From Mantis religiosa (taxonomy: Eukaryota > Arthropoda > Insecta > Mantodea > Mantidae), in contig CM060953.1 in NCBI GenBank assembly GCA_030765055.1, forward strand, positions 103,242,355-103,306,354: 64,000 nt of DNA. The letters are read 5' to 3'. Positions 36,031-47,045 of the stretch are shown here, piece by piece. The position numbers and the translations under genes were made by a program. Position 1 is the first letter of the stretch, and every line of letters starts with the position of its first letter. The notes beneath the pieces are model-generated. The model did no database searches, had not been told where the DNA came from, and saw only the letters and a program-made list of their open reading frames with translations.

Positions 36031-36992
36031 ATGAATTCTATTTTATCTTTTATTATTAGTTATTTGATGTTTAAATAATATATAGTGTCTTGACACATTT
36101 CAGCTATTACAGTGTTTTTGGCAACGCAACTAAAGGTGACCTGTTTTAAAATGTATAACCACACTCTACTTTCTTTACAAACATCTTCACACCTGGCTCC
36201 ACCAAGAAAAATGCTCACGAGCCTTGTCTGCTCCTGAGGTAATCATATTCTCAGAATCACTATTTTTCCTTGTTACAGAAAGGCTAGCAGTAGAAGCCTT
36301 TCTAAATTGGCCATTTACTTGTCGCATTTTACTAATACTTGTAATCGGTGGCGATCGTTGAATAATATCGTTCTTGTGATGGGATCTATTCTTTCTTATA
36401 AACTCAGTGGCTTTCTTTCTAGTATATCCCTCTTAGTGCTTGGTTTCCCATAACATTTTCCTGCATTCTGGGCAGTTCCCCACCAAAAATGCTGAGCAAC
36501 TAACCGCTTATTGCAGGTCACATTCGGCCTACTCGCTCACCCACACCACCGACCGGAACTGGACATCTTCATGTTTATTCAAGGTTCTTTATTATAACGA
36601 CGCTGCGATTCCCTTCTTTGTGTGTATAGTAACTTGCCATACCCACCCACTTCCTCGCGAATACTGGTGGCGGTGGTGGTGGTGGTAGAAATAGAAGTAT
36701 CATCATTATTGCCATAATTCTCATCATCTTTTTTATTTTGTTTAGGTATCATACCTAATATCCATAAAGCAGACAAAGTAAAGGCCATTGTAAACAGCTA
36801 AAATAGAAAATAAAAGGCAACACAAAAAGACCTAGCATTAGGCCTGTTTATTTGCTGAACTGCAGTGTTAAATCGCTCTTTCAGTATACTAATGTTATCA
36901 TGTTAACTTTAAAAAGTTCCTAGTTGTACTTGACAGAACAATGAAAATGTCTCTTGAAAACCCATAATTGCAATAACCTATCGAATTACTGT
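36031..36992. other. Non-coding stretch without recognised genes
   Basis: Contains a short (GGT)n run near 36667-36687. No gene was recognised. Confidence 0.35.
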
Positions 36993-37992
36993 NNNNNNNN
37001 NNNNNNNNNNNNNNNNNNNNNNNNNNNNNNNNNNNNNNNNNNNNNNNNNNNNNNNNNNNNNNNNNNNNNNNNNNNNNNNNNNNNNNNNNNNNNNNNNNNN
37101 NNNNNNNNNNNNNNNNNNNNNNNNNNNNNNNNNNNNNNNNNNNNNNNNNNNNNNNNNNNNNNNNNNNNNNNNNNNNNNNNNNNNNNNNNNNNNNNNNNNN
37201 NNNNNNNNNNNNNNNNNNNNNNNNNNNNNNNNNNNNNNNNNNNNNNNNNNNNNNNNNNNNNNNNNNNNNNNNNNNNNNNNNNNNNNNNNNNNNNNNNNNN
37301 NNNNNNNNNNNNNNNNNNNNNNNNNNNNNNNNNNNNNNNNNNNNNNNNNNNNNNNNNNNNNNNNNNNNNNNNNNNNNNNNNNNNNNNNNNNNNNNNNNNN
37401 NNNNNNNNNNNNNNNNNNNNNNNNNNNNNNNNNNNNNNNNNNNNNNNNNNNNNNNNNNNNNNNNNNNNNNNNNNNNNNNNNNNNNNNNNNNNNNNNNNNN
37501 NNNNNNNNNNNNNNNNNNNNNNNNNNNNNNNNNNNNNNNNNNNNNNNNNNNNNNNNNNNNNNNNNNNNNNNNNNNNNNNNNNNNNNNNNNNNNNNNNNNN
37601 NNNNNNNNNNNNNNNNNNNNNNNNNNNNNNNNNNNNNNNNNNNNNNNNNNNNNNNNNNNNNNNNNNNNNNNNNNNNNNNNNNNNNNNNNNNNNNNNNNNN
37701 NNNNNNNNNNNNNNNNNNNNNNNNNNNNNNNNNNNNNNNNNNNNNNNNNNNNNNNNNNNNNNNNNNNNNNNNNNNNNNNNNNNNNNNNNNNNNNNNNNNN
37801 NNNNNNNNNNNNNNNNNNNNNNNNNNNNNNNNNNNNNNNNNNNNNNNNNNNNNNNNNNNNNNNNNNNNNNNNNNNNNNNNNNNNNNNNNNNNNNNNNNNN
37901 NNNNNNNNNNNNNNNNNNNNNNNNNNNNNNNNNNNNNNNNNNNNNNNNNNNNNNNNNNNNNNNNNNNNNNNNNNNNNNNNNNNNNNNNNNNN
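36993..37992. other. Assembly gap, 1,000 N
   Basis: Exactly 1,000 undetermined bases, a conventional placeholder, so the true gap size is unknown. ORFs spanning it are meaningless. Confidence 1.
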
Positions 37993-39415
37993 GCCTATTT
38001 CTATTAAATACCAGTTGGTACTTGACGGTAAAAAAACACTTAACGCAACACAAAAACAAAGGGAATACAATTTTTAATCTAGCACTGGGCATTGAATATC
38101 CTTGCTAGTATTCTAGTGTTAAGCCGCTCATCATAAAATAAAAACAATAAATGTGGCAGTAAACTTCCAAACATTATACAGCATTTGAATCTAGTTTACA
38201 ATACTCTAGATTAATATGAATGAATCATACAAATTAATTAATATACGTAGTAATCATATAATATGGAATAATATTTGATAAAGCAAGAAGAAATATGAGA
38301 GCAGGGCATTAACAATAACATTTATTTTAAATATATTATAATCAATGGGCCTAATCATACAGTATGGAATAATATATGAGAAAGCAAGAAGGATAAAAAA
38401 TGGCTGTCTTCAAAATGAGAGCTGAGAATTAAGCATAATATTTCATTTAAATATATAATTAAAAAGCTTGAAAACATACATAAACAGTAAAATTTAGCAC
38501 AATGAACTAAACTGAAAAGAAAAGATTAAGAAAATAATCTTCCAAGCTCGATTGATAAGTTGGAATTTAGTTGGGAATAATACAAGTCATGATACTGATA
38601 TCTGTAGAAATGCAATATTGTCATCTAGGTATGGGGCCAAATTGCCCTGGAGTCAGGGCAAATGTATGTAACAGAGGGGCCAGGAGGAAAAAGCCGCTTT
38701 GCCGATACGGTAAGTTTTTTCTATTATTCAAGTTCAGAATAACCAATATATATGAATGTTTTAAGTTGAATTTCTGTTACACTTAAAAAAATGTGAAGCA
38801 AAATGATCATCTTAACTAAGAAAATATTTTAATTGCAGTAGCAAATGCATACTGCAAAAGGATTAAATGGACTCACCCCATTCCTCTGTTTCTGTAGTTT
38901 TCTGAGAAAAACAGAAAACAAATGGAACGTTCAAAGACAACCTCTAGTTGATGCCACGAGGCCAGAAGTGCTGGCCTCATAGTTGTACCATGCTGAAGTT
39001 TTCCAGACCATTCAATTTTAACAGATCTGGAAGATTTGTCTTCAACAGTGTTCTGTTCCTTCAATTCGAGAGTTTCGGTTTCCTGAACATTTTTTCTGTA
39101 ACTGACATGGTATAACAGGATTACAGTATTTTGATGTTATGTGATTCCATCCTGAAGAACTTTACAGTAACCTGCTAAGCCAATTTATGCTAGAGACCCC
39201 ATACCTTTTGAAAAATGTTCAATAAAAAACCCCTACCTGCAGTTAAACCCTTAACACATAGGCATGCAACAAAAACCTTCAGGCAGTATACAGCCTGCCA
39301 GCATCTGACTGGACTGAACTGAGTTATGTTGGTATGCTGACAGAAGTTTAGACAGTGGAGTAGGTGGCTTCCATCCATATCTTCATAGTTAAACCATTAT
39401 TAAACTACTATGAAA
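37993..39415. other. Non-coding stretch without recognised genes
   Basis: AT-rich on both sides. A GC-richer patch at 38630-38712 ends in a good splice-donor-like sequence (ACGGTAAGT), but the short ORF through it has no recognisable similarity and no acceptor was convincing. A local duplication is visible: ATCATACAGTATGGAATAAT near 38353 and ATCATATAATATGGAATAAT near 38252. Confidence 0.35.
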
Positions 39416-39419
39416 CTTG

Positions 39420-39690
39420 GAACTTAAGTACTTAAAGCATAGTAAGTTACCAAAAAAGTGCATCTCATTGTATATGAGAACTCCTAGTGATTTACTTGGT
39501 AAAATATGAGTAATTTGTAGATTGTAATGTAATGCTGGTATGGTGGCTCAATGGTTAAGAGCAACCGGATGGAGAGAGGGAGATTCATGGTTCAAATCCT
39601 GTCTATGACATTGAATTTTTCACTCTACCTATCCAAACCTTAGCCTATACACAGCTGCTGTGGAGGAACAATTAATTTCCAGATTTAGTT
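39420..39690 (+). mobile_element. Dispersed repeat with internal tRNA-like unit, copy 2
   Basis: The A box TGGCTCAATGG (near 39546) fits the consensus exactly, and the B box GGTTCAAATCC lies near 39589. The block after it (CATTGAATTTTTCA), the terminal CACAGCTG block and the upstream AGCATAGTAAGTT block all match copy 1 at 6376-6725. This copy is somewhat better preserved in the promoter. Confidence 0.65.
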
Positions 39691-40009
39691 TCACTTATAG
39701 TTTTCTTCTCTTCCTTAAGTAATGGAACTGACTTGCCTTGTTACCTTGTATTTTTGTTTTACAATGACCACAATAATTTTCTGTTCTTTCTGTTCTACTG
39801 TCATCGTATCTTTGACAATTATTATCACTTAACATGTGAAAAGCAATGACTGCCAAACTACACATCACTTAATGTATTTGATAGCAATAATACTATTTTT
39901 ATTTTATTTGTGCCAATATACTCAGTTGTGTTGTAAATAACATGCCCATTATTGTAATATAATACAAATATATCTGAGCTTTTATATTGAACATTGACTA
40001 TTTCAAAAC
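39691..40009. other. Non-coding stretch without recognised genes
   Basis: No supported feature. Confidence 0.3.
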
Positions 40010-40079
40010 ATGGAGAGCTATCAGTTGTCCTGATACATGTATTCACTTAACATGAGCTTGTACTAGTATCACTAACATC

Positions 40080-40890
40080 CAGGGGCGGCTTCTGAAGGGG
40101 GTAGCACGTTTGCGCTACAACCAAAATGCTGGGTCTCCCTTTAATGTAATGTCATGTTCCATTTGGAGTTCATTTCGACCTTGTCTAGTGCAGGGGACCT
40201 GAGTGCACTGTATTGTTTGCAGGTGCCAAGTAGTTCACTCCCAGATGCAAACCACTGGCATACAATAGGGAGGTATAGGGCAGGACGAACCTAGGGTTTG
40301 CCGAGGCAAGTAGGGGGACTATGCGGGGCGTATGGCTGCATGTGGTTGGTTAAACTAGCTGCCAGAGAATAGTGGATGCCTAACCTGCTCGTTCTTTCAT
40401 CATAGCAGCGGCATCTATTGTGCCTATGTTAAATGTAACCTACGAGTACATAGCCACATGGTTTGTGCTGTGTTTTGTTAGCTCTGCCGTGTTTTCAGTA
40501 GTGCATCAGAAATATTTATATAAATACAGGTAACTTGTGTTATAAGAAGATACAATGAATTCAATAAAGTGTCTTTTAGCACATCCTTTTTCAAACATGA
40601 CCTTAGAAGAAAAAATTGAACTTAAACGACTTGAAAGACCCACGCCAAAACTAAAAATCACAGATAGTCAAAACAAAAACTAGATGTTTTAACAGGAACT
40701 TTAACAACGATGTATACGAGAAATATTCTAGAGTGTTTATGAAATGTGCATGTTATATGCTGTGAATTACTGTTAACTTGTGTGTAGAGCAGTCTGTAGT
40801 GACAGGCTTAAAGAAATTGTTACTTTAAAAAATTAAGTTGCATGGATAACTTTGTTAACCACCAATTTTCAGAGCCACCAGCCGCCCCTT
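40080..40890 (+). mobile_element. Non-autonomous hAT-type transposon with 8-bp target duplication
   Basis: The left end is CAGGGGCGGCT and the right end, read inward on the other strand, is AAGGGGCGGCT. CAGGG-type ends and an 8-bp duplication are hallmarks of the hAT superfamily. The duplication is CTAACATC at 40072-40079 and 40891-40898. Inside, an ORF beginning near 40555 reads LAHPFSNMTLEEKIELKRLE and RPTPKLKI, like the N-terminus of ZMYM1-type hAT proteins, and stops early. At 811 bp it is an internally deleted derivative. The paralogous unoccupied site is at 41089-41098. Confidence 0.85.
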
Positions 40891-40914
40891 CTAACATCAC
40901 TTCTTTTAATCTCT

Positions 40915-40958
40915 GTTAATATGTTTTGGAAACATGTGTTCCCATCTTCAGGACGTGT
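40915..40958 (-). ncRNA. Degenerate hammerhead-like motif
   Basis: On the minus strand CUGAAGA is followed by a 7-bp helix II (UGGGAAC/GUUUCCA with one G-U), but the GAAA box reads AAAA and helix I and III do not pair well. It aligns with the better preserved motif at 41147-41186, so it is probably a decayed copy. Confidence 0.35.
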
Positions 40959-41146
40959 CCAACTGATCCGTGTTGTAATTTCTGTTATGGTGGTTGCCCA
41001 TAAAGTTGGCATCATGTGGCAGTAAAATGTACTTCAGATGTATTGGTTTATGTATTTACTTAACAGGAATTTGTACTAGTAACACTAACATCACTTATAT
41101 TAAGTTATCGATTTTTACACATCAGCTTCACTTACGTACCTATATT

Positions 41147-41186
41147 GAGAATATGTTTCGCGAACTATTGTTTGCATCATCAGCTC
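41147..41186 (-). ncRNA. Hammerhead ribozyme motif, PLE family 3, slightly degraded
   Basis: Minus strand: GAG, CUGAUGA, a helix II of GCAAAC/GUUCGC with one mismatch, GAAA, then CAUAUU and CUC. Helix I (GAG/CUC) is perfect. Helix III reads ACAUAU where the related copy at 42566 has the palindrome ACAUGU, so one base pair is lost. Type I topology. It overlaps the last codons of the element's reading frame. Confidence 0.65.
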
Positions 41187-41260
41187 TAATGCAATTAAAG
41201 CTTGATCCAGTGGTGTGGATAGTTCTGGAATTGCTGCTGCCATCTGTTGATTTTGTGATG

Positions 41261-42448
41261 AACTTAAATCTGGTGTTGTCCTTTGGTGGGATTTCAGAGT
41301 TCATCAGTTGGTTTCTATGCTTTTCTATATATATTTTCTCCCAGATGAGAGAGGGATTAAAATATGCCTAAAGAATCAGAAGAAATTTAAAGCTTTAGAT
41401 TAAAGGAAAAGAAAACATTATTTGACAGTAAAAGAACTGGAAGAAATTTAAGACTTTAGCTTAAAAGAAAACAAAGTATTAGCTCACAGTACATATTTTT
41501 CATGGCATGGGCATCGTGGGAAGGAATTTGTTCCTTTTCTGCCACCACCACCACCACCACCACCACCACCACCCATGCTGCCGCCGTGAAGGTCATCTGT
41601 TTCTCTGCGTGTGTTACTGCAATGTTGTTCAGTAGCAGATAGGAAGTAATGCAGATACCCTTTCTTTACCCTCTCAGTACTCAAAACATTAAAAAAGGTT
41701 CCAGTTATCTCACCTCAACAAAAACATGTATAATTAATCTGTATTAGCCTAATTGAAGAACACTAAGTTCTTCACACATTCACTGCATTGTAGCGTCTTC
41801 ACATGTGTGAGTTCTGTTAAATAATTTCTACGTTATGTATATTCCATACTTACCATTATTGTTGCTATGCATGGTAAGTTTACAATCCCGCATTAGTGCA
41901 GTATCACTCCATAGCAACACATACAGGCGATGCACATTCTAAAATCTAACATTTAGCTTCAATTATGTTTATTAATTCTTTAGCTAATATCTTAACTACT
42001 AAAATTCTGATTGATATAAATACACATATTGCAATAAAAATAGTATGCAATATACATAACAGAATCTTAGCACAAGCGCCTCGATTTTTCAAACCTTTCC
42101 TCATTCCATATAATGCTTACCATATTAGTATCGCAGTATGCTATTACGAAGACTTTATCAATTGCCATGTTCATATCAATGCCACTGATAGTCCAGAATT
42201 TTGACCCACAGGAATTCTTTTACATCTAAGCATGTCTACTGACATGGGGCTGTCACTTTTGGTTGAAAGGAATAAGCTTTTCATTGATGAGGAACAAGCT
42301 CTCATCTTCCTGTTCAAAGAATTCCCTGAGAGAACAGGCAAATTCTTTAGCTTGATATGCAATGACCGTAAGCTGATCTTTGCCTCGGGCTATGAATCCT
42401 CTGTCTACCTCTAATCCTACCACCACTACGTCTTGCTTCCATAAAAAC
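41261..42448. other. Non-coding stretch with a short (CCA)n microsatellite
   Basis: A CCA run lies at 41542-41574. No gene was recognised; short ORFs have no similarity. Confidence 0.35.
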
Positions 42449-42565
42449 ATACTTTAATTGTATCGAGATTTAACTGTATTGGAACACCACAGTGAAGCGA
42501 AATAATTATTAATTTTTAGATGAGTCGTATTTATTACACATCTGCTTCACTTTCGTACCTATTTT

Positions 42566-42605
42566 GAGGACATGTTTCGCAAATCATCGTTTGCATCTTC
42601 AGCTC
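42566..42605 (-). ncRNA. Hammerhead ribozyme, PLE family 3, intact core
   Basis: On the minus strand: helix I strand GAG, core CUGAAGA (position 7 is variable in hammerheads), helix II GCAAA/UUUGC with a 6-nt loop CGAUGA, core GAAA, helix III from the palindrome ACAUGU, cleavage triplet GUC, helix I strand CUC. Every conserved core position is present. The expected cleavage lies after the C of GUC. Because helix III is a palindrome without a loop, activity as a dimer is more likely than as a monomer. Confidence 0.8.
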
Positions 42606-42620
42606 TTATGCGACTCATAA

Positions 42621-42660
42621 GAGCCGAAGATGCAGACGATGATTTGCGAAACATGTCCTC
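42621..42660 (+). ncRNA. Hammerhead motif of right arm, core mutated
   Basis: Mirror of the left-arm ribozyme with GAG, helix II GCAGA/UUUGC, GAAA, ACAUGU, C and CUC preserved. The core reads CCGAAGA, so the conserved U at position 4 is C, which should abolish cleavage. Confidence 0.7.
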
Positions 42661-42939
42661 AAAATAGGTACGAAAGTGAAGCAGATGTGTAATAAATACG
42701 AGTCATCTAAAAATTAATAAATACTTTAATTGTGTTTTAACAAAGTAGGCTAACAGTACACAATGCAACTGAACACTCAAGCAAACTCTTTTTCCCGCAC
42801 ACAACTAGCAATAACTGACATGAGAAGTACGTGATTCACCAAGTTAACCAATCTGGTGACCTTTGTTTACATTTCCATAGCAGCAAACTTCCGCTCTTAC
42901 CCTTTGCATCCCTTGCTTGACAGCTGTCATGTATCTTCT

Positions 42940-45640
42940 TTTATAAATCAGACTGTACCTTTAGCAGGACCTAAATCAGATAATACAGAAAATAAAGGAA
43001 GCAGACATATAAAATAGGGGAACATAGATAGAGGAAGTGTAGCAATGTACCTTATGCTACAAATAGCAGAGGAACATAAGGTAGATATAATAATAATGGC
43101 TGAGCCCAATAAAAGTAAAATTACACAGACTCCATGGTTATTGGACAAAAAGTTGATGTGGCAGTGAAAATGTGCAACTTGAGTGTTAAGATCCTAAGTA
43201 TGGGAGCAGGAGATGTCTGGATCGAGCTGGAGTCCATTGTAACTTTTTAATGTTATATATCCCCAAATATTGACACCTGGTCTTTTATGTGCTTTCTGTC
43301 ATATTTAAGAATAGCAATGAAATGCCATTGAAAAGAAATTATAGATGGTGGAGACTTTAATGCCAAGTCGTACATATGGGCTTCTCCAACTCAGGATGCT
43401 AAAGGGAAGATTATGGCTGAATGGTTAGTTGAAGAGGGCCTTGTGATTTATAACCAGGGAAATATGCCAACTTTTCTCTGACGACAAAGTGAATCCTATA
43501 TAGATGTTGCATTTAACACACGTAAAATTGCAACTTCTATAAGTAATTGGAAGTTGCTTGAAGAGGACAGTCTCAGCTATCACCAGCACATTATCTTTGA
43601 TATCTGTACCCCAGTAACTAAGGTCATATGCAATATCTAGCAGTAAAGGATGGTGCATAAGGACTGAGGATATGACTAGATATATAAAAGAAGTTAAATG
43701 CTTACTACAAGCTAAACAAATTGGAAATTTTGAGGCACAGGACCTAACAGATAACTATAATAACTATATCACAGACGGCATGTTACAATATCTTATCTAG
43801 GAAGAACCAAGGTGAATATAGAAATCCTGTCTATTGGTGGACTGATGCCATTACAGTAACCACAAGAGAATTTCTAAAAAGCAGATGAGCCATGGTGAGA
43901 GCAAATAAAAGGTTTGATAAGACGCAAAAAGGACTATGTCAGGATCCACACCATTTACATAGGTCAGAACTTAAGAATGCAATAATGGAAGCAAAAAGGA
44001 AAGCCTGGAAATTGCTTTTGGAAGAGGTTGATGATGATATATGGGGTCAAGGATACCAACTTGTCACCAAAAAATGTAATACTACTCCAAGATTTTGTTT
44101 GGAAGATAGTAAACAATTACAATAGCAAATACACTGTTTCCCATGTGTACTCCCATTACATGGGCCAAGTAGAAAGTTGATCCGAAACAGGTCCCTTTAT
44201 CTACCAGAGATGAACTAGTGAGGTATTAGGCCAAATAAACACAATGAAAGCTGCAGGGCCAGATGGAATATCACCAGAAGCAGCAAAATCAGTTATAAAA
44301 GATCAAACATATATATATAATAGAGCATTTGCCGCAGGGAAATTTCTAGATATATGGAAAATCACAAAGTTATTGCTCACAGAGAGCGCTACAACTAATC
44401 TGACTGCAAAAGCATACTCACCAATTTGTCTATTAGATGTAATGGGAAAGCTGTTTGAATGATTAATCTTACTAAGATTAAAAGATGAAATATAGGCAAA
44501 TGGTAGTTTTGCAGATCAACAACATGGTTTCCTTAAAGGTAAATCAGCAGTAACAGCCCTCAGGAGGTCGCTGAGCTGAAAAAGAAAGGTGTGTCTCCTT
44601 ATTTACATAATAGAGTGACAGTTATCTAGAAGATAGGCCAATACTGGTAGGGTAAAGAACCAAATAACAATGGCATGCAGTGTACTACAAGGTTCATTTT
44701 TAGGACCCTCCCTTTGGAACCTGTATTATGATGGAGTACTATTACCCACGCCTGCTGGTGTCACTTTAATTGGCTATGCAGACGATTTAGGACTGATAAC
44801 AATTGGCAAAGACACAACGACAATAGAACAGAAAGCTAATGAAGCATTACAGTGGTTAATTTGCGGGAAGATAAGTTTGACACCTCACAAAGCAGAGATG
44901 ATTTTATTAAAGGAAGACTGTAAACCCAAATTGATTACTGTCCTAGTGGACGGAATACTGATAAGTAACTCAAGTGCAATAACATATCCTGATATTCATT
45001 TTGATGCAAATATGGGTATGGACCAATACATACAGAAAGTAGTAGCCAAGGCAGGAATGGTAGTAGCACACCTCACCAGACTGATGTCGAACTTAGGAGG
45101 ACCAAGTGAAGGAATCCATTGAATGCTGCTTTCAATGACAAATTCAATAGTATTCTACACAGCTACCATATGGAGCATAGCACTCGATATGAAAATATAC
45201 AGGAGTATTCCACAAAAATTACAAAGAACTATAGCAATAAGAATTATTAGCACATGTAGGACAACATATACAAAGGCTCTATTAGTGCTTTCAAGAACAC
45301 CCTCAATAACCCTAATGGTTGAACAAAGAATGAATATTGAAAACAATTTGGATCATGCAGATACTGCAGATGATTTGATTAATGAATGGCAAAAGTTATG
45401 GGATGAGAATAATGGAATGGCAAAGTGTACCATATATAATAATATGGTTAAAAAGGAAATATGATAAAATGAACTTTTATTTGTTCCAGGTATTTATGGG
45501 ACATGGATGCTTCACTTTCGTATTAAAAGAACAGATGAACTTTTCTACTGTGGACAGATAGATACAGCAGAACATAAATTTTTTACTTTTGTCAAGAGGT
45601 ACAAAGAGAGAAATAAAGTAGAAAATTAACAGGGGAAATA
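42940..45640 (+). pseudogene. R1-like LINE (endonuclease and reverse transcriptase), decayed
   Basis: Degraded endonuclease sequence is visible from 43060 (AEEHKVDIIIMAEPNKSKIT) to 43640. The RT region follows in pieces: KAAGPDGISPEAAKS near 44247, YSPICLLDVMGKLFE near 44418, QQHGFLKGKSAVTAL near 44520, LQGSFLGPSLWNLYYDGVLL near 44685, and GYADDLGLITIGKD near 44772 with the catalytic YADD intact. The thumb and connection continue to 45464 (KLQRTIAIRIISTCRTTYTK; INEWQKLWDENNG). A C-terminal part near 45480-45570 contains HFRIKRTDELFYCGQ. The R1-type order resembles the LINE at 49174-55386. Numerous stops and frameshifts make it inactive. Confidence 0.8.
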
Positions 45641-46755
45641 ACGTCTAGAAATCTTGTATCCAAAATGTTAGTCTCAGTAAAAACTAGAAGATAGTAAGCA
45701 AGATGGCAAAAGATTTTTGTCCATAAAGCAGAAAGAACTGGAAGATTAACAAATCTAATACCTGATTTGACATACCAGACCGTCTATAGCAACAGCTTCT
45801 CAGCTTCTGCTGACAAGTAGAAGTTGAAGTAATACCTGCTGTTGGTATTTCCAAGAGAAGCTCATTGTGGCTGGAAGGAATATTTTAGCTGGTGAAAATC
45901 CAACTCACTACATCAGCCATTATAATATTTTTCTCTGTTCTAAAAATAAAAAAATAAAAATAAGCACTGCCACCAAAGGCTCTTCAATGATGGCTCTAGC
46001 AAATTAGGAATAGAGTTTAGTTAACAAGTCTATAAACATATACATACATTAACAAAGAAGTGCTTAAACACTCTCATGTTATATTATTCTCCTAAAGGAG
46101 AAATTAGGAGTAGAATTTAATGTGTTGATTTAACAAGTTTATATACTAATAATTACATAAATAATGAAGCTAGCTACAGTGAAGCAAAATATAATAAGAA
46201 CAATTTACATAATTTTCTTAAGATAAGTGAAGTTTCTGTTACAAATATTACTCGACAGTGCGCTGAGGCATATTGACCTTCAGGTGACCAGCACTGTGAT
46301 CATCTTTTATTGGGTATTATCTGGTTGATTAGAAGAGTGAAATATTAATAAGTTGATGTACAGTATTTTACGAAACACAAATAGAATGATTGGAAGCTGC
46401 GTGTGTCTATATGATATGTTTTCTCGTGCCTGCCGATGTATGACACATTGCTGTCCAGAAGATATGATTATATCTGAACAGACTACACATTCACTGGACT
46501 CACCGTGTATGTGCGATAAACTGAGATAAACATCTCTGTGTTGCAAATTTTTTCCAATATGCATTCTTGCTTTGCCATGTAGTAGTTATATTTGTGTAAT
46601 AAAGTTTATAAATATTTATATACTGTTTGTAAAAGATTAACAAAGAAGTGCTTAAACACTTTCATTTTATATTATTCTCCTAAAGGCAAGACATAACTGA
46701 ATAATTGAAGAAACACTTTCCCTCTCTCTCTCATATACATAGACACAACCATACA
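45641..46755. repeat. Non-coding region with a 50-bp direct repeat pair
   Basis: The block containing TTAACAAAGAAGTGCTTAAA and ATATTATTCTCCTAAAGG occurs at about 46049-46099 and again at 46635-46685 with two or three mismatches, in the same orientation and 586 bp apart. A second, weaker pair (TTAGGAATAGAGTTTAG near 46006 and TTAGGAGTAGAATTTAA near 46106) lies beside it. The layout suggests a local duplication or an insertion flanked by a duplicated segment. No coding sequence was recognised. Confidence 0.5.
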
Positions 46756-46757
46756 CA

Positions 46758-46858
<101 letters not shown>

Positions 46859-46911
46859 ATACACAAACAAACATGCATGCGCACATATGCTTTCCTTTGC
46901 TTTCCTTAATT

Positions 46912-47045
46912 GGTGGCTCTGGGTGACTTAGCTGGTTTACTGCTCTGAAGGTTGTAAGTTCAAATCTCACCTAGACTGATAGTTTTTAAGTGTGCCCCAT
47001 GGCATTAGATTTACTGGTATGTAAAATAACTCCTGCAGGATGAAA
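46912..47045 (+). mobile_element. tRNA-derived SINE
   Basis: A-box-like GACTTAGCTGGTTTACTGC near 46925 and B-box-like AAGTTCAAATCTCACC near 46957 give a tRNA-like head. The body includes GCATTAGATTTACTGGTATG and ends near GGGCACTCTG. The 3' end is approximate. Confidence 0.6.

Larger units (their letters stand above)
40010..41260 (-). mobile_element. Penelope-like element 3' repeats, two tandem units, family 3
   Basis: Two head-to-tail units on the minus strand share a block containing TTGTACTAGTA and CACTAACATCACTT (41069-41098, and 40058-40079 joined to 40899 once the hAT-type insertion is removed) and an adjoining hammerhead-like block (41147-41186 intact core; 40915-40958 degenerate). 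On the minus strand the distal unit reads ALELMMQTIVRETYSQYRY then VSEADV and a stop, a C-terminal peptide shared with the foldback insertion at 42462-42720. Tandem terminal repeats of this kind are a known Penelope-like feature. The upstream coding region of this copy is not recognisable beyond 41260. Confidence 0.6.
42462..42720. mobile_element. Foldback Penelope-like insertion with 13-bp target duplication, family 3
   Basis: The insertion is flanked by an exact 13-bp direct repeat ATACTTTAATTGT (42449-42461 and 42721-42733). Within it, 42506-42610 and 42616-42720 are near-perfect inverted repeats of 105 bp around a 5-bp spacer CGACT. Each arm carries a hammerhead-type motif and the same C-terminal coding block: the minus strand of the left arm reads ELKMQTMICETCPQNRYESE followed by ADV and a stop. 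A 44-bp non-inverted leader (42462-42505) precedes the left arm. Head-to-head partial copies with target duplications are consistent with Penelope-type retrotransposition. There is no RT in the insertion. Confidence 0.85.

Noticed and set aside
36898..38108. Long ORFs spanning the gap
   Set aside because: They consist almost entirely of undetermined bases.
38571..38786. Possible host exon ending at ACGGTAAGT
   Set aside because: The donor looks good, but the encoded peptide has no recognisable similarity and no convincing acceptor precedes it.
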